NCBI GenBank assembly: GCA_032622095.1
Contig: CP136063.1
Coordinates: 71,897,980-71,961,979, forward strand
Direction: 5' to 3'
DNA: 64,000 nt
From: Siphonodentalium dalli
Lineage: Eukaryota > Mollusca > Scaphopoda > Gadilida > Siphonodentaliidae
Shown here piece by piece: positions 56,758 through 64,000 of this stretch. Both the position numbers and the translations under genes were made by a program. The notes under the pieces are model-generated. The model saw only the letters and a program-made list of their open reading frames with translations. It searched no databases and was not told the DNA's origin. Each line of letters opens with the position of its first letter. The stretch's first letter is position 1.

Positions 56758-58555
56758 GAATTCGGTACATTCTTCCTCCACTAGGCATGTTGTAACAGTG
56801 TTAGAAGTGTTACAAATGTTACAATTGTTTAGTTAGAGTATAATCCTTATTATCAGCATTTAGACACCCCGTATCATAAGTGAGAACTGCCCTGTCAGAT
56901 ATTTAAAAAGATGGTCATCTGCTGGCAATAATTAACACTCATACAGCTGTTTTCGCGATGAAATATTTCGATATCCCCGTATCTAGTGCTCAATATAACT
57001 TCTTTTAGTTCTCTACCACATGACAGAATGTTTATATACCACATACTAAGGCATAATAATCACATCACTTTGATAAATTGAACCGTTTTAGACTCAGATA
57101 ATTAGTGTTCGTTTTACTGATTATCAATTCATTTTTATTAGTGGATTATTATACTGCATCAAATAACAAAGACGAAAATATACCCGTCCAAAGTTTGGCA
57201 AATCGTATGATCGAGTCTACTGTGGTAACCATCCGTTACACTCTGCACAACGTGTTCATGTTTAAGTGTGTATTTACATTGTTGTAGATCTGTGTACAGA
57301 TATGTGTGAAGTCACGTGTCGCAGATTACTGTGATAGCATTATGATTACTGATAATGAAAGCGCGCTCATCAGTACTCTGGTAAATGACAATTCACTATG
57401 AGTCGTGTCAGTTTAGGCCAGACAAAAAATGAATCAACTATCAGCAGACCAAAGCAATTGATTCTTAATGTGAGAAAGAATGAAAGGCGCATGAGAACAA
57501 ATCAGATATGAATACACAATAAACAACAATGTACATGTACACCAATATAAATCGGGCTACTTCATCTACCACTACACAGGTTCTCGCTTACACAGTGTGA
57601 AATACATGTGTTGAAATGACAAAGACAGATTAAGTGTGCACATTCGCCAAGCCCGAGTAACAATTAAACAAATCAGATTTGCCTGTAGCAATGCCTCGGT
57701 GTTGACCGTGAATTATAACGGACACGATTTTTGCTCACACGAACGAATGCCTTTTTTCTTTCTGTGTGCATTTCTATATGAACCCGTTTACACTAGTATG
57801 CATGTAGAACTGTATACATATCTACAGCAATGTAAACACACCATAAGTGACAACCACAACCTCATCAACTAAACCTGTCCATGAACCCCACACCCGCCCC
57901 TGTTGATCTCGTATATTTCGGATGATTGTGGCACCACAACAATCCTCCCGTGTCAGCGACACGAAAGTACACACGGCTCATCGAGACAAAACTTTCAAAG
58001 CCACAACTGTCTTGCATGCAGTACCTCAAAACATAAACATTGAGGATAGTTTTACTACAGTTATGACAAATGCATAACCTCGCATTAAACGCGACGAGAC
58101 GTAAAATGCCCTCTCAGAAACCTCGCATAAAAAACAAAATGTCGTAAACTTGGAAAAAATGACGCCTTACAAATATTAATTCAGAAAAATCGTTTGGAGA
58201 AAAACGCATGTTTTCTCTTAATTTATAACTTTAAAGAACATATGAACTTATAACAAGTATCCATTAAATGATAGTACGTGTGTGTACATGTTCATCAACT
58301 TCCCCGTGCAAGCTTCGTGGCTGCTTTAATCAGTTTTGTTTTTGCTCTCCTGTAAAATTTGGGCGGTAAACTCGATTTTACGAGGTCTTTGAATACAGCC
58401 GACGAATTGTCGGATTGCACGCTGTTCATATTTCGCGCCAAGTAGTGACCCTTAAGCAAGGTCGCTCGTACTGTCGCTCGTTTCGTACTACGCACACGTT
58501 GAAAGGGTACCTTATTATGAGCAGTGAAAAATATTGTCAGTATGCCAGCCACATT

Positions 58556-59254
58556 GGTCCGAACCGGCATCTCTGGTTTAGACTAGGTTGTATTCTAGAC
58601 CTGGTTTTACTATAGTTTAAACTGGTTTCTGTAGGAGTAAAACTTCGTTTTATTGTACATGTAGTAAAACTAGGTTTTACGGCACTAAAGCTAGGTTTTA
58701 GTGTATTTAAACCCAGTTTTGTGATAAACTCAGTTTTAGTTTTTGTAATTCGATCTCAATTTAAACTAGGTTTTATTGCGTGATACAGTTATGATAATAT
58801 CACAAATTATTTGTGGTGAATTGGCGATATAACGATCAGGAGACGATTATCTATGTCTGATTTATCAATACCATTCGTCTCGTCTCGAAAATATACTTTT
58901 AAAGATACTTTGAGAAAACATCAAAGTTAAACCACCCTACTCCAGGTTTTACTAAAACCTAGTTTGGTGGGGTTTTTTATTCGGTCGATTTTTTTCGCCC
59001 AGTATTGATGTTGTTTCTTCGCGTATATGGAAGTGTTTCTTTTGAATTGGGGAGGAGTTTCTGCTCCTTTTTAGCCATAATAAACAGACAGACAACGCCT
59101 CCTGCCTTTCAATTGAACAATTGTGAGCCACAAGTAACGCAATCGACTAAATCCATGTCGTCCCACCGGTGGAGTAAAACTTGGTTTTACTATTAAAACA
59201 CGGTTTAAACTAGTAGTTTAAACTAGGTCTAAACTGGAGATGCCGATTCGGACC
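58556..59254. mobile_element. MITE with GGTCCGAA ends, 699 bp
   Basis: GGTCCGAACCGGCATCTCTG at the left matches the inverted right end (GGTCCGAATCGGCATCTCCA), with ATT on both sides (58,553-58,555 and 59,255-59,257) as a possible 3-bp duplication. Next to the ends and in the interior, TAAACTAGGTTTTA and AAAACTTGGTTTTA motifs recur in both orientations (58,580-58,770 and 58,935-59,225). No protein. The superfamily is not assigned. Confidence 0.8.
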
Positions 59255-60041
59255 ATTGTGTTTCTACCTCCCCTGTCCCCGGGGAGCAGTAGATTTTAAG
59301 GTCCAGTCATGGGCACGTTATTAATTCCAACCCACGTGGACGAGATAGGGGCGACTTCCCTCTTGCCACGACCCTGCACGTTAAGCAACAAGTAGTCACG
59401 GGCATGTGGGTATAAGCCATTTTATAACGACCGGTATACGGTGCAATGCAACAATGTTTAATTGTCGACGTCTGACCGACGCTTAACCCTTTGAAGAGTA
59501 TTTGTAACATCATATACATGATTAACAAGTTCGGATCAAAAGGGTCCAATAATTTGTTTTAATTTATGTGCATTTTCTGTTAACGTGAGCTATCATAATC
59601 GATTGCACTTATACATTTGGGACATTATATTATTCAAAATAACTCCTGTACAAATCATTTATAAATCAGATGATTTATTGAAGTTATGTCTACATAAAAT
59701 GATACTTCCTGAAACGACATAAATATATCGTTCCCACTCGCGAGCCGTACGGTGACATATATGTCGGTCTACTCACAAAAGGGTTAATTAAGATAGAATC
59801 GATAACTGTTCAAAGTAGTGTGAAAGATATATGTGTTGAAAATGTCGACGTCGCCCATACGTTGTCGTGCCGTGTAGCTAACATTGTGAATATATAATCG
59901 GAAATGAAGATAATTACAAATTAAATGGGTCAGTTCTTGGTTTGAGCACGAACCATCTACTGCAAAATTGCTAGGGAAATCGTGTCTGATCATACTTTTT
60001 CTAATAAAGATGCAAATAAGAACGATTGCACACGACAATAG

Positions 60042-61117
60042 TGACATTGCATCTACCTCAAAATTAGTACGCAGGCCTGAAGTTGTGTTCATAACACAAG
60101 ATACCGTACACCGACCTAGCATACTGCAGTACAGTTGTCCACTGGCTACATTAATTTAGCATACTGCCGTACATCAGACTTTTTTATAAATTGGATTTTT
60201 CCCCCCAAGAAAAGTGCCTTATTGATACCAAATTCGTTATAGATAACGCAGATCAAACCATCATCTGTATAGTAGATCCGTTTTTGTTAAATGTATGCGC
60301 CATTCTATTTTTTACATATTTTAACAGATTTTTATGATGACTTTTCGTGTGAGTATTCGCCTAACTTGTCAATTGACGAATAAACATTTCGCTTTGTGTC
60401 AAAGTGACAATAGCCTCCATTAACTACACCGGCTCTTCCATGCACGTGCGAAGGTTCGCACTGGAAAAGCTTGATACATGCACCTACTGTAGCATAAAAA
60501 CACTCGTGATGCGAACTGCTTCCGGGGTCGTATGTACACAGTGTTAATAACGGCTAATGGATTTGCCGATAGAGGGTAGGCTGCGGGCCGGAGCAAACCC
60601 TCGCTTCCCTCATTAATGTAATGTAAACATCCCGTAACATACAGGTTACTGGGTGCAAATACCGTGATTGCATCAGCTGGCGGTATCGTTAAGCCGCCAA
60701 TTATAAATGGTGTTATGCCGTTGAAAACTGTTCTCATTGCGTGTTCGTTTCTTAATATTTAAAAGTGGACCTTTGATTAACTATTTTTTGATATACCACA
60801 TGCTGACTACATACACAATAAATAACTAAATAAATATTACTTGGTCAACGTTTGAAATGAAACTGGTAGCTATTAGGCCGGGTATTGATTGTCTGTTGTG
60901 ATTTCAGCGCCTGAATACCTTGGGGTCACTCAAATATGGCACGAAGTTGTCACTGTAAAGGACCCGTTGGTGTGCATAAATATGATATCTGATCCACAAA
61001 TGCGTAATGCGTGTTCCGACGAAAGAGCCAAAAGATGACAAACCACGAAAATTGATGCCATCGAAGTCAAAGCGTTCACAGTATTATACACCCATTATCC
61101 ATAGGTCCATGCTTTAA
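60042..61117. repeat. Segmental duplication block, gene B copy (part 1)
   Basis: Matches 10,470-11,316 in the same orientation: GACATTGCATC, GTTGTCCACTGG, ATCAAACCATCATCTGTA, TTTCGCTTTGTGTCAAAGTG, GTCACTCAAATATGGCACGA. A segment of about 230 bp at 60,560-60,790 has no counterpart in the gene A copy. A 7-bp difference (GCATTAC) and other indels break any common reading frame. Confidence 0.85.
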
Positions 61118-61552
61118 ATGTACTCAATCCGATCAGATGGTCCCCATGTGATCAAGTTACAACAACAACATTTCTTCAAAATACGATTTAGTTATCAGAA
61201 TCGATTTATTGCAACGAAATAATGCCAACCACTGTCAACTATGGGATCAAATTTCCCAAAACGCTTTTATTTATCAACATTTTTTATCACGAAATTTGGC
61301 CGTATTGCCACTAGATTTTAGAGTTATCCATCTGCGTCCGCAATTTTATCCGAGACCTTCAGTTTGACCATGTGTTTCTGAGCCACATATTAATACACAT
61401 CTCGAGAAATAACAAACTTCACAAATCGATATCTGATCACTTCGGATCTTTGATGGTGGGTCCCTCGACTCGAATCAAATATGTTGTACCCCCGAAGCTT
61501 AATCAATAAGCAATCTTAGTAATTTAGGAGCGTCTGATCGGATTGAGTTCCT
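61118..61552. mobile_element. TTAA MITE with TACTCAATCC ends, copy 3
   Basis: The ends ATGTACTCAATCCGATCAGA and CTGATCGGATTGAGTTCCT are inverted repeats. TTAA flanks both sides (61,114-61,117 and 61,553-61,556). It shares CCTCGACTCGAATCAAATATG and ACCCCCGAAGC with the copies at 25,179 and 32,677. Its target TTAA is still empty at 11,313-11,316. Confidence 0.85.
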
Positions 61553-61556
61553 TTAA

Positions 61557-62981
61557 CCCTTTACCCAACAGAACGGCCCTGTGCCAATGCATTCTCTTAT
61601 ATATGCGAGTCGACCATAGGTCGCCTCGCATATATAAGAGAATGCATTGGCTTAACACATATTAAAAATGATAAAATTGTCAAAGAATGTAGAAAAATAT
61701 TATAAAAATTGTTAAAAAATGTAAAAAAAATTTATAAAATTGTTAAAGAATGTAAGAACAAATGGTAAAAAGTGTTAAAAAAAGATTTTTTTTAGGCCAA
61801 TGCATTCTCTTATATATGCGAGCAGTGTTCGCGCTGGACCGAAAAAAACTTTAGCCAAAAGTTTAGCCAAATGAAACTTTTATTAGCCAAATGAGAAAAA
61901 CTTTAGCCAAATGTTTTTTGGCCAAATTAAAAAAAACTATGGCAAAATTAAATCATCGTTTTCTGATCGGTTCACAATTAATGACTAAAACTTCAAAACT
62001 AACAGACACAGGTAAAATACACAATAATTTAACTAATTTTGATGAACTAAAAATATTTTTATATATATCATTTAATAACAATTTATTAATCTTTATGTGA
62101 AAGAGTGATTTGGGGGGGGGGGGTAACACCGGATTGTCCTTCTTAATGTCATTATTTTTTGGTTTTATATCAATATCTTTTTTTTAAATCATTAAATATT
62201 AATCATCCTTGCGAAAATATCTAAGTGACATCTGGAAACTAATAACTTAATATTGTTACGACATTATCAAATTACAGTCTGTCATAAGAGCATGCATATT
62301 ATTTGGAATGTATTGGCATTGACGACAAATAGCCACAAAATATCTGTCGTGATTCACATTTGGCTGATTAAGCTATTGTCTTACATATGGTGCTCATAAA
62401 CCTTGTCCGTCATAAATACAATGTCATCATAAACATGCATTGTGCAGGAGCCCCGTGAGCGATCAGACAGACAATGGGGGATTAGCGGATTAAATGTAAA
62501 ATGCTGTTTCGCGCAGAGTGACGGGTTTCCCTTTGTACTGTCCGCGATCGGGTTTCCCCTTTGTACAGTCGGCGATATATTCCCACTTACGATGTTTTCG
62601 GACTACATGTAGATCGTTCACATCACAGAATTGAAAACCCACTTGCCAAAATTCATGCTTTCAGTCTCCATTTGGGGGTCAAAAAAAGTTTAGCCAAACG
62701 TTTAGCCAAATGAAATTTTTATTAGCCAAATTCGAAAAAGATTAGCCATTGGCTAATTTGGCTACCGACAGCGCGAACACTGTATGCGAGGCGACCTATG
62801 GTCGACTCGCATATATAGGAGAATGCATTGGCACAGGGCATAACTGTAACCATCACAATGTGGTCAATGAACCGGTTCCAATTATATCCATATTTGTATG
62901 GTGTTATTGAGACAGACCGAGATATTTTAGGCTGTTGAAGCTTTATTTTGGGCGTTTTTGGCCGTTTTGTTGGGTAAAGGG
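61557..62981. mobile_element. piggyBac-like MITE, copy 2, split by a hAT element
   Basis: CCCTTTACCCAACAGAACGG at the left and CCGTTTTGTTGGGTAAAGGG at the right, with TTAA at 61,553-61,556 and 62,982-62,985. The left TTAA is shared with the right flank of the adjacent MITE. The hAT element at 61,823-62,782 interrupts its second palindrome. Without that insertion it is about 457 bp, like the copy at 63,098-63,550. Confidence 0.88.
61823..62782. mobile_element. hAT non-autonomous element (CAGTGTTCGCGCTG ends), 960 bp
   Basis: The terminal repeats CAGTGTTCGCGCTG and CAGCGCGAACACTG are perfect for 14 bp. The exact 8-bp duplication TATGCGAG lies at 61,815-61,822 and 62,783-62,790. Subterminal regions on both sides have TTTAGCCAAA/TTAGCCAAATG repeats, in the same orientation at both ends. 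The interior shows a weak Asn/Lys-rich frame (61,891-62,100) but no transposase. Confidence 0.92.
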
Positions 62982-62985
62982 TTAA

Positions 62986-63097
62986 CAATACAATTATATT
63001 ACTGCACATATAAATGAATACACGAACATTGTTTCATTTGTCATTCAGACCTAACAAATTCCAGTTCCCTTGGGCCCGGAAAGGGACTCGTGTTTAA
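62986..63097. repeat. Segmental duplication block, gene B copy (part 2)
   Basis: CAATACAATTATATTACTGC and ATAAATGAATACAC continue the match to 11,317-11,355. TCATTCAGACCTAACAAA through GGGCCCGGAAAGGGACTCG to TTAA then matches 11,842-11,898. The piece corresponding to 11,361-11,841 is absent. Confidence 0.8.
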
Positions 63098-63550
63098 CCC
63101 TTTACCCAACAAAACGGCCAAAAACGCCCAAAGAAAGCTTCAACAGCCTAAAATATCGTCGGTCTGTCTCAATAACACCATACAAATATGGATATCATTG
63201 GAACCAGTTCATTGACCACACTGTGATGGTTACAGTTATGCCCTGTGCCAACGCATTCTCTTATATATGCGAGTCGACCATAGGTCGCCTCGCATATATA
63301 AGAGAATGCATTGGCCTAAAAAATTCTTTTTTAACCCTTTCTACCATTTTTTCTTACATTCTATAACAATTTTATAATTTGTTCTTACATTTTTTAACAA
63401 TTTTTATAATATTTTTCTACATTCTTTGAAAATTTTATCATTTTTAATATGTTAAGCCAATGCATTCTCTTATATATGCGAGGCGACCTATGGTCGACTC
63501 GAATATCTAAGAGAATGCATTGGCACAGGGCCGTTCTGTTGGGTAAAGGG
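63098..63550. mobile_element. piggyBac-like MITE, copy 3
   Basis: CCCTTTACCCAACAAAACGG and CCGTTCTGTTGGGTAAAGGG ends, with TTAA at 63,094-63,097 and 63,551-63,554. Two internal palindromes (63,248-63,315 and 63,456-63,525) with arms GCATTCTCTTATATATGCGA. It sits exactly between the shared flank and the AGTG end of a Kolobok-like element; the uninterrupted arrangement is at 11,880-11,935. Confidence 0.92.
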
Positions 63551-63554
63551 TTAA

Positions 63555-63589
63555 AGTGATGTGAAACACTCCGGCGGGGTGATGAAATA
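63555..63589. mobile_element. Truncated end of the TTAA (AGTG) element
   Basis: AGTGATGTGAAACACTCCGG followed by CGGGGTGATGAAATA matches the left end of the element at 11,899, then similarity stops. The rest of the element is missing in the gene B copy. Confidence 0.75.
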
Positions 63590-64000
63590 TATTACAGTAA
63601 ACCTATAAATTCATTTTATGATAGTATTCGCGGCGCATGCCTTGATTGACCAATTATGCACACCCGATTATTCAAACAAATCAGTGGTCAGCCGAGGTCA
63701 GCATTACAAATATGACCTGTTTTACCATGTTTTCTTACAATAAGAAAATGCCGTCACTCATCATGTCAAAGATTAAAACGGTAATAATGAAAACAGTTTG
63801 CGATGTCGACTATATATATACGCTATATCAAAACTTGAGATCGGGGGTGGTATTTGGACGTGTTGCATGGGCAGATGCCGTTTCAGCGAAATAATAAAGA
63901 TACTTTCTAAAACATTTGGTAGCCGCCCCCGCATCAACACAACACACAAATGTAATACATGACATGCCGTTTGACAGCACAGCAACAACTAAAAGATATT

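Larger units (their letters stand above)
55871..64000 (-). other. Gene B intron 2 (right end outside the window)
   Basis: No exon with gene A exon 2 features is seen here, and the shared block at 60,042-63,097 corresponds to gene A intron 2, so the whole interval is probably intron. It holds a LINE fragment, a MITE and the nested TTAA/hAT stack. In 56,770-58,550, 59,260-60,040 and 63,590-64,000 I see no gene and no repeat. Confidence 0.65.

Noticed and set aside
57105-57287. Plus-strand frame with a hydrophobic N terminus
   Set aside because: It begins with GTG rather than ATG, is only 60 codons, and has no splice context or homology that I can see.
58295-58570. Minus-strand frame of 91 codons rich in Arg/Lys next to the MITE
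   Set aside because: Its start lies in the MITE end, no family is recognised, and there is no splice or homology support.
60420-60737. Minus-strand frame with NGITPFIIGGLTIP, reminiscent of TM4 (NNVAGPFIIFGG)
   Set aside because: The similarity is short, the following residues do not form a TM4, and the position is inside intron 2 of gene B where a terminal exon would make no sense.
1-64000. CRISPR arrays, bacterial operons, tRNA or rRNA genes
   Set aside because: The sequence is eukaryotic; the regular repeats are mini- or microsatellites, and no cloverleaf or rRNA core was recognised by eye.

Overview
The window is genomic DNA from an animal, most likely a marine invertebrate. It is AT-rich. 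The genes are split into small exons with GT-AG introns of 0.6 to 14 kb, and the rest is dense with non-LTR retrotransposon remnants, MITEs, hAT-like and TTAA-targeting elements and simple repeats. The style of the non-LTR fragments and repeats fits a lophotrochozoan or another marine invertebrate. The species cannot be named from the sequence alone.

Two neighbouring, same-strand (minus) copies of an ionotropic glutamate receptor (iGluR)-like gene frame the window. Gene A is represented by its 5' part only: a signal-peptide exon (22,637-22,718), an amino-terminal-domain exon (14,143-14,283) and the start of a third exon (1-167) that runs off the left edge. Gene B is represented by everything except its first two exons: eleven exons from 55,870 down to a stop at 33,794. 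They encode most of the amino-terminal (ANF-receptor-like) domain, both halves of the ligand-binding domain, all membrane segments and the C-terminal tail. All splice phases are compatible, and exon 3 of A and exon 3 of B are about 90% identical, so the locus is a tandem gene duplication. Part of the large second intron is also shared (10,470-11,360 versus 60,042-61,117 and 62,986-63,097).

Gene B keeps the SYTANLAAF gate and the agonist-binding arginine. It has glutamate at the position of the Q/R selectivity site, and by alignment it lacks the usual GST pair and the acidic amino-group-binding residue of S2, so its ligand and permeation may be unusual.

Layout: 1-14 kb, gene A intron 2, with a palindromic MITE, a 1.7-kb degenerate minisatellite, a LINE fragment, a 1.5-kb TTAA element carrying a hAT-like element, and the shared block. 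14-22.7 kb, gene A exon 2, then intron 1 holding a decayed gene of an invertebrate repeat-family protein. 22.7-33.8 kb, intergenic, with MITEs, a TIR element rich in CTTAGTCA repeats that split a minisatellite, and a nested pair of TTAA elements. 33.8-55.9 kb, gene B, whose introns hold hAT-like and other TIR elements, two LINE fragments and two (TAG)n arrays in intron 4. 55.9-64 kb, intron 2 of gene B, with a LINE fragment, a 699-bp MITE and a stack of TTAA and hAT elements whose empty target sites survive in the gene A copy.

No RNA gene, CRISPR array or prokaryotic-type operon is seen. No promoter or polyadenylation site could be assigned with confidence.
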